Positions 34,831 through 46,094 of a stretch of 64,000 nucleotides of DNA are shown here, one piece after another. Positions within the stretch are counted from its first letter, which is position 1, and each line of letters starts with the position of its first letter. Where the stretch lies: the NCBI GenBank assembly GCA_905182985.1, contig CAJJDN010000006.1:276946-340945 (forward strand), given 5' to 3'. The notes under the pieces are model-generated. The model worked only from the letters and a program-made list of their open reading frames with translations, did no database searches and had not been told where the DNA came from. This DNA comes from Paramecium sonneborni (Eukaryota > Ciliophora > Oligohymenophorea > Peniculida > Parameciidae). A program made the position numbers and the translations under genes.

Positions 34831-37582
34831 ATGAAACTAAAAAATATAGAATAGCCATTCAAAACAAAGTAATTCTTAGATGACTGTATGAATGCAAGTG
34901 TTAAATCGATAAATGTGTAAAAATAATTCATGCTAGAAGTTCATCAATTATGTGTAATATTTTAAGATTTATTTTAAAGAAAAAATTCAGCGAAGATTTA
35001 CAACACTTATATGTATTTATATTTCTTAGACATTTAGAAATTACTAAGTGTGTAAGTTGATGATGAAGAAACATTATCCTAAAATACTGTCTTATCTAAT
35101 TATATATTGTCCATTAGTCATATCATTAAATCAAGATCAGAGATTTTATTTGAGGAAGCCATAGAACCTTTTTATCAGTTTGAAGCCAATTATAATCATT
35201 TAAATAACTCCATTTCCAAAAATTATGGGATGTTATTAGATAATTTGAAAACATCTCATGAATTATTAAAACACAAAGCATCAGAGTATGAATAAATTTA
35301 TATTATAATTAGTTATTATGAAGATTAAAATCAAATCCTATAAGCATAAAATGAACAACAATATAAATTATCTCTTAATTAAATGAACTCTATGTGGGAA
35401 TCATTTTTCAAAGAATTACCATAATATTATGAATAATATTAATTAAATGAAGAAACTAGATTGACAGTAACAGAACAAACATTTGTTAAATTTATTGAAG
35501 CTTTAGAATATATGTTCAAATAACCAGCTAAAATAACTAATGAAAAATTACGTTAATCTTTTGATATATAAAGAGAAAAATTTTAAACTAGAGATTTATA
35601 TGGAGAATTATGTATACAATCAAAAAAAATGATTGATTTTATGAATGAACCAAAATGTGAAATGTTTACAAGCAGAGATGAATATTTTAGAAATAAAGCA
35701 GCCTTACTTTTATAAGAATCCGATTCATCTAAAAATTAAAATTTTAAAGATGAAGATTTCAGAATCATAAAATAATTATTTGAAAAACCTTAGTAAGTTC
35801 AATATTTTATTTCATAGATAAAATCTCTAATTGTTATATAAAATTAAGTTAATTCCTAATCTTACCAACAAAGAAAGAGAAGAAATTATATCATTTATAC
35901 TTGCAGAATTGAAATAAAAAAGTTTAATCCAATTACAATCACATTTTTAAGCTAATTTTTTTCGCATTCTAGTTTTTAAATTATTTAAATGGTTTGAAGA
36001 TGACTTTTAGACTTAAAAAATAAATTCAAAGCTCATTTAACAATTCCTTTAAATTATTCAAATAAGTTTATCCTTAAAAAATGAAAAAGGATTTTCACTC
36101 CTTAGTACAATTAGTAAAAAAGTAGAATTCTTTTATTCATAAAGATTATGGAATTCTGTATATGAAGAATTATTAACAAATTATATTTTACAAAAGCAAA
36201 TGATTGATATAACTTTAAAGTATGTATCATTTCTTCAGACTCCAAACTCTAAATTACAATTACCAAAAGAAATAGATTAAAAATAAGATTCAATATTTAA
36301 TGGTTTATTTTCAACAAAAACAAGAAAAATAACTCAGAATGAATCAATTAATATAGTAAATCTAATCCTTATTGCATCTAATTTACCTCCATAAACAACA
36401 TCATCCATTATTATGGAAATAGTTAGAACAATTTAAATGAAACCATCAAGTTCTATACCATTTATTGAATTATAAGAAGCTAATTAAATGCTCAAAGAAT
36501 TTTAACCATAATTTAGATAAAAATAATTATCCTCAAAAATTGGTAAAAGGAAGAATACTATTTATTGTTTATTGAAATCGCTTAAATATTTATAATTCAA
36601 AGAAAACTATTTAAATGTCATTTGTATTTCAAAAGAACTTTCAAAAATTATCAAAACAAAAATGATTCAATATTTTTTGATTTCAGAAGAAACAACAACT
36701 TTAAATTTACATCAAAGAGTGAGATTTTGGAGTGAACTCTTAGATATAGATGTGAATTATAAGAAAATTTAATAAGATTATTTATCTGCTAGCAAAAAAT
36801 TATCAAGGGAAATTGAAAGAAGTATTGTTGTTGACATTAAAAGATCATTCTCCACTGATTGTGAAGATAGAGATTAAATAGTCAATTAATATGAAAATAA
36901 ATTAGAAAATTTATTAAGATTACATGCCTTTGATTATCCAGAAATATCATATTATTAAGGAATGAATATGCTTATGGTATTTTTCTTATATGTTACAAAC
37001 TTAAATGAAGAATTGTCTTTCAGATTATTTAGATCTTTATTAGAAAAACTATTAAGAGACATCTTCTTAGAAGGTTTAAAATCTATGAGAATGCACTTTT
37101 ATATTTTAGACAGACTAATTGCAATCTTTTTACCAAGATTGTTTATTCATTGGAAATAATTATAAATTGAGAGTCCTCAATTTGCTACAGTATTTTTATT
37201 ATTTAATTAGGCATGGTATGTTACTTTATACACTAATTCTATTAACTTAAGTCAGATAGACAATAATTAAGTTTGTTTTGATATTTTTGAATTAGTTGTT
37301 GCAAGAGGGTGGACAGGTTTTTATTAATCAACTATTGGTTTATTAAAATTCTACGAAAAGATTCTCATAGAATTAGACTTTGACCAAAGTTAGAAATTTT
37401 TAAATAATCTATCTAAAACCCAATTTTATAAATAAAAAAGTGAGTAATAAATTGAAGTACCATTTTTTTCAAATGTGAAAAATATGAAAGTATCTATTAA
37501 GAAACAGTTAATTACTGAACTTGAAAGAGAGTATTATTAACTTAGAGAAAAAATAGATTAAATTAATTTAAACAATTTGTGA
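34831..37582 (+). CDS. TBC-domain Rab GTPase-activating protein with helical N-terminus
   Basis: The C-terminal third is a TBC domain: RVRFWSELLDIDVNYKKIQ, the arginine finger in VVDIKRSFSTDCEDRD (family I-x-x-D-x-x-R), the glutamine finger in DYPEISYYQGMNMLMVFFLY (family Y-x-Q-G), then LLFNQAWYVTLYTNS. Both catalytic residues are present, so GAP activity is likely. The N-terminal 300 residues are long helices (QFLDDCMNASVKSINVQKQF, AIEPFYQFEANYNHLNNSIS, DNLKTSHELLKHKASEYE) with the spacing of an F-BAR/BAR domain; that part is inference. At least one intron follows KQLFEKPQ. About 900 residues. Such proteins act on membrane-bound Rabs. Confidence 0.8.
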
Positions 37583-37614
37583 TGGAGAAATAAAAAATAT
37601 TATTAAATAAATTA

Positions 37615-39312
37615 TCATTTAAAGGTTTTACTTATTTCAAAAATTTTTGTGCAATATGGCTCTTTTTATTTATCTTTTGTCATAATATTTTAGAGTTATT
37701 ATTAATTAAATTTTTCAATTTATTTTAACTTTCTTGTCCTTAGAATCAATAAAAAGGTGAACCTACTAATTTCAACTAAATATTTTGCAAAGACTTCTTA
37801 TTCTAATATGGATTTCCAATTAGTTAAATGAGATAGAAAGTTTTTTATAAATTATTTGATCATTTCATTCTCTTTAAAATCAGTTACTGATGATAAATAA
37901 TTCAGCCAAATCAAATTTTTAATTTCTCCAACTATTTAAACGTGTATGTTTTTTGCAAATTCTTCATTTATATTATATATTTTTTTAAATATCTCCAAAT
38001 AGTCATATACTTTTTTAAATTCTATTAAACCCTCTAATTCCTAAAAACTATTCGGATTATCTCTTTTAATTGATTCAATAGATATTTTATTTATAATAAA
38101 GCGGATAGTTATTATTTAATACTTTTCCTCAAATCTAAAATTATCATTTTAACATTCATTTAATACTTAGTTATATAATTCATAAATTTCTAAAATATCA
38201 TGATATTTATGATTCTTCATAAGAAATTCTTAGTATGATTATTGATCATCGTATTCTTAAAATTGTTAAGAAAATGACTGAAAATATTTAAATTTCTTCT
38301 CATCACTATATTTTTCAACAAGATTTTCTACAAGTTTCTAAAATATAGTCGAAATTGTGTAATATTTTAAAGTTTTAATATCCTAATATTTACTCTAAAT
38401 ATATTCAAGCTTTTATAGATTTAACCATTATAATTCTTTAGGAATCATATATTCTATAATTCCTTATAGAATTTTTTTTTATGTTAACTTTAATAAGAAA
38501 TAATTATTTTTTTCTAAATAATCTTCCATAAATTATGTGATGTTTTCATAAATTTAATCTACACATTCGAACTTTAATTTATCAAAAAAATTTTATAACT
38601 AATCTTCATCTAGTTTATCATAGATTTTTTGTTTTACATTTTGGCAAACATAATAGTCAAAAATTTCTTGTATAGATACTTGCTCCATTTAAAATAAACA
38701 GAATAAGTTTAAAAGCTTAAACTTAGATTTCTCAAAATCTAACATAGAAATTGATTTGCAAAATAATGGGCTATTAATAAAAATTTACTAGCATGTTTAA
38801 AATGCAAGTTATAGAATTTCTTTTCCCCATGATTGAATTCCTTCTTTCTCTATTATATAATGAATACTAGCTTAAATTAATAACAAATATGTGTCTTCTT
38901 TATAAGAATCCAATTTTTCGTGTACCAAGTAAGAAATTTTTCTTTTAAAAAGTTCACAATTCAATAATTGATCATTCTCTTCATCTTTTGACAACAAAGG
39001 CAAAATGCAATTTGCCGATTGGTTTTTTTTTTAAACATTTTTCAAATCTAATGCACTTAAATCTATTATTTTTAAGACTTTAGAAAAATCTGTCACTTTT
39101 ATTTTAGTTTCAGAGTTTTTTTTAGTTTTAGTAATTGTAATCCCAAACCCTACTAAAGGGAATATTTCAATCAATTCATAGTCATATTTACATTATTAAA
39201 ACTTCTATCGGAAATCTGGATCTTTTAGCATCTCAACCATATTATAGAGATTGATCTAAGATGCTTCTTATTAGGAATCATTAAGTTGTATTTGTAAAAA
39301 TTATTATTTCAT
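37615..39312 (-). CDS. Large hypothetical helical protein, 565 residues, no introns
   Basis: A single open frame of 566 codons from MKQQFLQIQLNDSQQEASQI to TGA, unusual here for having no visible intron. It is Leu/Lys/Glu/Asn-rich, helical throughout (VEMLKDPDFRQKFQQCKYDY, LFKRKISYLVHEKLDSYKED, FEKSKFKLLNLFCLFQMEQV) with no repeats, signal or membrane segment. KVTDFSKVLKIIDLSALDLK is the least polar part. I recognise no family; an ARM/HEAT-like solenoid is possible. It converges with the TBC gene, with only 32 bp between stops. Confidence 0.6.
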
Positions 39313-39605
39313 ATTTATATTTATTTATTTTAAGAACCAAAATTGTTTGTTTTTTATGATAAAGAATGAAGCTAATCTTCATTTATTGATAAAATATTAG
39401 ATTTAATATATTATTTTAATTATTTGATTGGAGAATATAGAATAGGACCTTTAAATTTTTTAAATAAAAAATTAATAGATATATGATAAATTTAAAATCT
39501 GAGTAATATAAGATTCAAACTTTATGTTTAGAATAATAGTCAAATTTTTGTTATAGGCCATTTTATATTAGATAACTTCTTCTTATTAATATACAATATT
39601 TTAAA

Positions 39606-41155
39606 TCACTGCACTTTAAATTTTGAACTTCTTTTAACTTTTCTTCCGGATGAAGATTCTTCTTCTTCGTTAAATTCACTTTGATTTGATTAATCATTTT
39701 AGACTGTCTTAACTTCTTTCTATTTCTAATTTTATTTTTTTTCCCCTTAAAAATTATCCTCTTTCTCCCTCAAATATTGTTCTCTTTATTAAACAAATGA
39801 ATTGAAATCCTACTCCTCTTAAACTTTATCTATTTTCATTTTTCTTTAAAATCTATCCTTCTCTACACGAAATTCACTTTAACTTTCATTTTCATCAAAA
39901 TTCATTTTAAAATTATCTCTTTTACCTGAATGATTTGTTGGTGTTTGATTGCTTTCTTCATCAAAATTCATTTTTTCTCTATCAAATCTATCTCCTTTAT
40001 AGCTTCTTTTATTTTTATCCTTCCTATCAAATTAGTCTCTTCTTTCGCTTCTATCATAACTTTGTCTTTGATCTTCAGATCTATCGAAACTTCTTTTCTA
40101 TCTATATTAATCATTATTATCTTCTCTATCATATTTTTATGGTCTTTCTTTTCTGTTATATCTATCATTGCTATCTTATCTTTCATATTTATCATTTCTT
40201 TATTCATATTTATCATATTTATGTGCATATTTATCATTTTTTCCATAATCATTATATTTATTTGAATCAAATTATCTATCTTACCTTTAGTGATTATCAT
40301 ATTTGTCAAATCTATCTTTTCTATTGAACTATTCAGATCTATCAGATCTATCAGATCTATCAGATCTATCAGATCTATCAGATCTATCAGATCTATCAAA
40401 TCTATCGGATCTATCAAATTTATTATTATATTTATCTCCTTTATCATATTTATTATATTTTTCATATCTATTTTCAGAATTTTCATAATGATTTTATTTT
40501 TTATATTGATACTTTTTATCATTATCAGATTCTTGATTTTCAAATTTTCTGGCTTCTTTTTTTGAAGGATAATTTTAATCATCTAAGAAATCAGCCTTCT
40601 TAGTATATTTATCTTTTTTTATGTTTGAATCTTATTAATGAATAGACTCATTTTCTGAAACTTAAGCTATATCACTTAAAAATTATTCATTAAGTTTATT
40701 TTGATTGAGTTAAAAATCAATTAAAATTGAATGAAATGTATCTAAAACTCTTGTACTAGACAACCAAAAACTTTTTTAATCATTTTAACTAAAACATAAT
40801 AAATATTAATTTACATGTTCATTTAATGAGTACTTATAGTTTCTAAAAATTAAGAAAGATGTGGCAAAAGCAATGTTTGCATATTACCTGCATCTGATTA
40901 AATAAATGCTTTCTAACATTTTGCATGGTGTGGACATTATGGGCAAACAAAGTCTTCTCTAACTCCAATCTATGCTCTCAAATCTTTAAAAATTTCTATG
41001 TCTTTTTCTTTGGTTGGTGAATCTACAGGACAAGGTGTAGTAACAATTTTGTTAATATCTCTTTTATGGAATCTCCAATAAAAGTTTCCTTTTGGCAAAT
41101 CTTTGAAAGTATGTGAAATGGATTGCAAATACACCTTAAATAGTTATTAAGACAT
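39606..41155 (-). CDS. CxxC-motif protein with D-R-S repeat and charged tail (one gene, join unresolved)
   Basis: The 5' part reads MSQQLFKVYLQSISHTFKDL, then KGNFYWRFHKRDINKIVTTP and FVCPQCPHHAKCQKAF, a compact Cys/His cluster that could bind zinc. The 3' part, in another frame, runs FSQNDQKSFWLSSTRVLDTF, an acid/basic stretch, the (DRS)n repeat, many RYDK/DKYD-like units, and ends EEEESSSGRKVKRSSKFKVQ. A possible 45-nt intron (starting GTAATATG) lies between, but its phase is off by one, so the join is unclear and these could be two genes. The RS/RD-rich tail recalls splicing factors; that is inference only. Confidence 0.5.
40334..40410. repeat. 9-bp tandem repeat coding Asp-Arg-Ser
   Basis: The unit CAGATCTAT (plus strand) repeats about seven times exactly and then decays. 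Read on the minus strand it gives D-R-S triplets in the DRS protein. Every exact unit also contains AGATCT. Being a multiple of three the array can expand or shrink without breaking the frame. Confidence 0.9.
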
Positions 41156-41198
41156 AAATTAAAATAATGTTTTAAATTTTTATATTTTAATATATATC

Positions 41199-41603
41199 TC
41201 AATGGCTATCGTGATGGATATTGACAATGTAAAATGCAGTTTCTATGCTGGAAACAAGGAAAGCTCTATCCTTGATTTCAATACCAAACTCTTTTTCTAG
41301 AGCATCATGAATATGAATGCAAGTAGCAACATCAACATATCCTGCAGCATCATTCCAATTAGTATTAAATGTTATTGGTGTTGATTCCCACTAAAAAAAT
41401 TATTGTATCAATTTTTACTCTTTCTGGATCAATTTTTCTTAATCTTTCACCAACAACCTTAATGATTCTCTTAGCTGTTACAGCTGGCTAAAGCATATAA
41501 AATATAATACATTATTATAGACCGAACCATTAGGGAAGTGATAAGCATAAAGAGGAGCTTATGATTACATACTCTTCACAACAGTAGATATTAATTTATT
41601 CAT
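41199..41603 (-). CDS. Acyl-carrier-protein-like, carrier serine missing
   Basis: The N-terminus MNKLISTVVKSMQSQAPLYA looks like a mitochondrial presequence. The body fits mitochondrial ACP (NDUFAB1-like): AVTAKRIIKVVGERLRKIDP at the start of helix I, ALEKEFGIEIKDRAF in helix II-III, and SSIETAFYIVNIH at the end. Introns of 35 and 28 nt give the frame. The 4'-phosphopantetheine site, normally D-S-L before the acidic helix, reads GYVDVATCIHIHDALEKEF: the serine position is a Val. It could therefore be a structural subunit (for example of complex I) rather than an acyl carrier. Only 32 bp upstream lies the eL43 stop. Confidence 0.65.
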
Positions 41604-41635
41604 ATTTTAATTATTATTATATTTGATTAATATAC

Positions 41636-42097
41636 TCATTGTTTCTTTGCTTATTATTTTTTTGGTTATGGTTTTTTGGTTTACTCTTTTGGTTGTTCTT
41701 TGGTTTATTCCTTCTATTCTTTAGGTTATTACTTTTTTTAATCTTTTTTCTCATCTTTTACTTCAACTTCAGCATCTTCTTTTAATTTCTTGATTCTCAA
41801 CATACCTTATTTTGCAGATAATCCAGCAGGAGTACTATTTTATTAAATAAACTATTACTTCACTTCCCAAGCACCTCCAGCAATCTATAATCCTGTTTAT
41901 GTGCATCTCCATATACCTATTGCTTATCTCTTAAGTGAATGCTAAAATATTATAATATAAATTACAGCTCCAGTAAATGTGTTGAAATATCTTTAATGTT
42001 ATGAAATTTCAAACTTCTTTATTATTTTTCTTAAAGATGCACCATATCTGGTACCATATTTACCTGTTATTCCAACCTTCTTTGTTTTTTTGGTCAT
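41636..42097 (-). CDS. 60S ribosomal protein eL43 (L37a) variant
   Basis: The first 30 residues ([33 protein letters not shown]) and the segment LKRQAIGIWRC...AGGAW are clear eL43. The zinc ribbon is not: where the family has C-x2-C pairs, this has RYFNTFTGA and RCTQTG, so three of four Cys are gone. A 24-nt intron sits in the first loop. After [13 protein letters not shown] comes a C-terminal extension of about 40 residues, Lys/Gln/Pro-rich, ending QPKKQQAKKQ, which is absent from ordinary eL43. It is either a diverged paralogue or a mitochondrion- or stage-specific variant; a normal eL43 elsewhere is expected. Confidence 0.8.
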
Positions 42098-42147
42098 TTC
42101 AAATAATAATTAAAATCTTTAATTTATTTTTAAATAATTGAACAACT

Positions 42148-42847
42148 ATGAGTGATTCAGATGATGATATTTTTAAAAAGAAGAAGCCAAGCAAAAAGAA
42201 AATAGAACAATAACAAAAGTAACAATAACAATAACAATTACAATAATAACAAAAATAACTTAAACAAGAACTAAACTAACCAGATTTACAATAAAACAAT
42301 CCAAAACATCCTAAATTAGTTATTTATTGTGTAATATGTACATTACCTGTTGAATTCTGTACATATTCTAAGGCTCCATAAGAATGCAAAGAATGGTTAA
42401 AAACAACATTTAAAGATCTTTATGCACTCTTATATCCTGAAGATCTCAAATTAGAATAAGAAAAATAGGCTGCTCTACTTTTACAATAATAATAAATAGC
42501 TCAATAATAAATATTATTATAACCTCCAGAAAAAAAGAAAAAAAAGAAAGTCAAAGTGACAGAAAGTGATATGGTTTATATAAAAGTTAAAGAAAGAAAT
42601 AGAAATAAATTTATAACAACCTTGTCAGGATTAGAAAAACACGGTAAATAAATTATTTCATTTTATATCAGGTCTTGACATCAAGGAAACTTAAAAGAAA
42701 ATTAGTAAAAAATTTGGTTGTGGTTCATCAATCAATGAAAAAGGAGCTATTGAATTATAAGGAGACCTAAGCGCAGAATTAGAGGAATGGCTTCCAAAAG
42801 AATATCCCTCTATTAAAGAAGACATGATTGCAATTCAAGAAAAATGA
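42148..42847 (+). CDS. DENR: Translation factor DENR (density-regulated protein)
   Basis: With MCT-1, DENR promotes re-initiation and recycling on 40S subunits. The N-terminal zinc-binding region reads VIYCVICTLPVEFCTYSK, followed by ECKEWLKTTFKDLYALLYPE, the usual DENR block. The C-terminal SUI1 domain is intact: NKFITTLSGLEKHGLDIKE, KKISKKFGCGSSINEKGAIE, LQGDLSAELEEWLPKEYP. A 28-nt intron (42644-42671) splits HG|LDIKE. An acidic start (MSDSDDDIFKKKKPSKKK) and two long Gln tracts, coded mainly by CAA and TAA, are ciliate additions. Confidence 0.95.
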
Positions 42848-42894
42848 GATTTAAATCTGAAATATCTATATATTTTAAATATAAATGAAACACC

Positions 42895-43337
42895 GTCAAA
42901 AGTAGAAACAAAACTCTAAATTATATAATGTTGAGAAAATTGTAGGCAGACGATATGATCCTGTTTCAAAAGAATTATAATATTGCATTAAATGGGAAGG
43001 TTATAGTGAAGCAGAAAATACTTGGGAACCTTTAAGAAATCTCAAGAATATATAATCAGATATTGAGGAATTTGAAAATTAATAGCGCAATAAGAAATAA
43101 AACATATCTCTCAAAATTGATAAAAAAAAACTGAAATATTAGCTTCTCAAAAAATTAACTCATTTTCTTGAAAAAATAGCCCCTAAACCATAATAATTAT
43201 AAGAAATAAGTTTAAGCGATTATGAGAGCTCATGCGAGGAAATTTAACAAAAAAATAAACAACCAGAAGCCCAGTCTTAAACTATTCCAGATCAATTCAA
43301 AGCAAAATCTTAAATTTTAACACAAACTTACCATTGA
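42895..43337 (+). CDS. Chromodomain protein, short
   Basis: The N-terminus holds a standard chromodomain: YNVEKIVGRRYDPVSKELQY, CIKWEGYSEAENTWEPLRNL, KNIQSDIEEFEN. The aromatic cage residues (Tyr at the start, Trp in IKWEGY, Trp in NTWEP) are present, so methyl-lysine binding is expected; HP1-type proteins that bind methylated H3K9/K27 work in ciliate genome rearrangement. The remaining 90 residues are Lys/Gln-rich with an acidic SDYESSCEE patch and end at TGA. A chromoshadow domain is not visible within this frame. The sequence after the stop (to 43450) reads in part like coding DNA, so a missed intron is possible. Confidence 0.85.
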
Positions 43338-43513
43338 AATTCCCAAATTTGTGAATCTAATATTGATTATTGAAATTATCCTGCTAATTTTTCTGTCATT
43401 TAAAGATCTCAAGTCCTCTATGTAGTAGAAAACATCTATTAGGTTTGATTTATAATCCATAGTAATATAAAGAATTAATAAAGTGATAATTATTATACAT
43501 TTATTAAAAAATA

Positions 43514-44505
43514 ATGATTATTGAGGCAAATTCTTTGGCAGAAGAATTACGAGGTGTTTCAAGGTACGAAAAAGTAAATAAAAAAATAATTTCAATAAGA
43601 TTGCTTATGTATCAATTTTTTTGATTGGATTACTTGTCATAAAAACAGATGATGCATATATTACGTGTTAAAGTTCAAATGAGTTTGAAGGAGTAATTTG
43701 GGAACTAGGTTTGCTACCGTTAGCTTTTATTGGTGATATTAGTAAAAACTTGAACATAAATATTTTTATTGTGGGATTAGTTCAATTTTTGATTTGTCAA
43801 TTAAGGCTTCAATTTACTATGATAAATTTGCTCTACAAAATATTAGGTTAAGGAAAAATAGTATTATAATGAATATATTTAAGAGACATATAGCTTACTT
43901 TACCTTATTCCATTGATAACAAATATAATGCTACCTCATTAAAAGTTATTTTTTGGTTTTGCATAATTTATATTGATATTGTTGATTATAATGTTAAATA
44001 AAACTTTAATCTAGGAGAAATAGCACAAACCAAAAATTAATTTAAAATTTTACACAAGTAGATTGATAGCATGTATTATATTAATGCAAAAATTGGATAT
44101 GGTTAATAGTAATTTTTATGAAAATCAAGTGATTTTTATGGGTATTATTTTAAAGTATTCAATAGTTCTTAGTTTACCTGTTGTTAAATTAATAAGCAGT
44201 TGTGTACCAGATATAGTATTTGGAATAGTATTCTTGATTTACTTTTACTTTAGTAAAGGATATCTATTTTTTGAAATTGTGTTGTAGAGTGTACTTATTT
44301 GTTTTGTAATTTTGAAACTGTTACCTGTAATAATGGATTAAAAATTTTCAAGTATATTAATAGATTAATAAAAATAGTGATAATCTCGTTGCTTTTGCCA
44401 ATAGTAATATTAACATTTCCATTAACAGAGTATTTTTATGTGTTATTGATATTGTTATAAATTAGTGAGCCACCATAAAACTTATATGAATAGATTGAAT
44501 TATGA
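43514..44505 (+). CDS. Multi-pass membrane protein, unknown
   Basis: A short cytosolic start (MIIEANSLAEELRGVSRYEK) is followed, across a 26-nt intron, by a series of hydrophobic helices: IAYVSIFLIGLLVIK, LLPLAFIGDISKNLNINIFI, VGLVQFLICQL, ILKYSIVLSLPVVKLI, FGIVFLIYFYFSKGYLFFEI, and SLLLPIVILTFPLTEYFYVL at the end. Two or three more short introns are needed (one of 26 nt near 44350). The C-terminus is ISEPPQNLYEQIEL. The middle (43860-44060) I could splice only partly. No known transporter signature is visible. Confidence 0.5.
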
Positions 44506-44532
44506 ATAAAAAATATATATAAAAATTAAATT

Positions 44533-45169
44533 ATGGGCAGAGGTGATTTTAATAGTAGAGGTGGAGGAAGAGGAGCCCCAAGAGGTGGGAGTTTTGGTAG
44601 AGGAGGTGGAAGAGGTGGAAGACCTTAATAACCTTAAGGACCACCAGCAAAAGTTGAAGCATTCGCTACTTATTCTCATGTTTGTGGAAATCAAATAATT
44701 GTTAAGGCTTTAGGAAAGCAATTAGTATAGAAGATGATGATTATTAGGTTCCAAGATTCTTTAGAAGTGTATATTTTGAAAATAAGCAACCAATTGGTAA
44801 AGTTGATGAAATATTTGGTCCAATTGAAAATTATTTATTCTCAGTAACATTGGAAGAAGGAATAACTCCAAAATCAGTACTCAAAACATTTAATCAAAGT
44901 TCAAATAAGATCAATTGATTTATATGGATGCATACGATTGCATGCCTATGGATAGATTTTTACCAAAGCCAAAAGGTACACCTGGAATAAGTAGAGGAGG
45001 AGCCAGAGGAGGATCAAGAGGTGGTGGTAGAGGAGGACCTAGTAGAGGTGGAAGAGGAGGAGCACCTTTTAGAGGTGGAAGAGGAGCACCGAGAGGAGGA
45101 AGTGGATTTAGTAGAGGTGGTGGATTTTAAAGAGGAGGAGGTTATGGAAGAGGAGGATTTAAAAAATGA
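44533..45169 (+). CDS. GAR1: H/ACA snoRNP protein GAR1
   Basis: Part of the box H/ACA particle that makes pseudouridine in rRNA and snRNA. It has the typical three-part layout: an RGG/GAR domain at the start (RGDFNSRGGGRGAPRGG), the GAR1 core (FATYSHVCGNQIIVKALGKQ, FENKQPIGKVDEIFGPIENY, YMDAYDCMPMDRFLPKPKG), and a longer RGG domain at the end. Two introns of 23 nt restore the core. All of it lies in one continuous stretch here; a 3' fragment (46095-46338) is repeated at the next contig junction and is an artefact. Confidence 0.95.
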
Positions 45170-46093
45170 TAAAGTATATTATATTTTATTTCATTATCAT
45201 TAACATGTTAAATTATATTTGAATTTCTCTCTAGCATCATCAACACTACTCAAAATATTTTAATATCGATATCTTTTTTATAAGTCTTTGTCTGGAGTTT
45301 TTATTATTTGATGCTAATTACCTATCAAACTAAAAACACTTTTTTCATTATTATTCTTTAATTTTGTATATTAATTTGCAAAAAATTATGGATATGGCAA
45401 TTAACCTATTTAATATAATGATTTCTAATGTAATTCATTATGAATTAAATCCTACTCAATTTCTTTTGCTTATTGATATGTATCACTTACTTAATGCAAA
45501 ATATCCAAAGGATCTTGAATATTTTAGTAATATTATTCAAATTATTCCTTTTGTTATTAATTATATTCTTTTTATTTTATTGGAATTACTCTAAATTATT
45601 CTTTTACTTTTTCAAAATCCAATTTAATAGCCCCATTAAAATTTGGAGCCAATTGTTACTAAGATTTATCAAATTAATTTGAATTAAATTATCTATAAAG
45701 CATTTCAACCCCAACAAAAATGTCATTTCCTTTTGTATCCATTACCTAATTTAATTTGTTAATATCAGAATTATATGAATTAAAAATCTCATGATCATCC
45801 AAATCCTTATCAAAATAGCTTTCTTAAACCTTTTATAACTACTATTAAAGAACTTCTATTTATGAATAATCTTTTGTTGGCTTATCTTCAATTTATATAT
45901 CCTTTGCTGTTTCATATTAATGAAATTTTAAATTTTAAAGTTTAGAAATAGAATCAATTATTGATTATCCTTAATTACTAGCTTTTTAGTATTTATTATC
46001 TCTTTTAATTGTTGTATTTAAATATATATTATTGAACTTTGGATTCTTATTTATTTAATTATAGTGTTAATTTTCTTCTATTTTTAATTGATG
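44926..46093. repeat. Assembly overlap 3, left copy
   Basis: This 1,168-bp stretch recurs at 46095-47262; a single N (46094) lies between. It holds the 3' part of GAR1 and the 3' part (45197-46093) of the large minus-strand gene that is complete at 46366-48390. Confidence 0.93.
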
Positions 46094-46094
46094 N

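Noticed and set aside
39930..40582. Several overlapping open frames on both strands, including one of 204 codons
   Set aside because: They are alternative frames of the low-complexity D-R-S/charged region; its periodic composition keeps more than one frame open.
45021..45203. Second plus-strand frame in the GAR1 RGG region
   Set aside because: A frame-shifted reading of the GGA-rich RGG repeat (Glu/Val-rich), with no start or homology.
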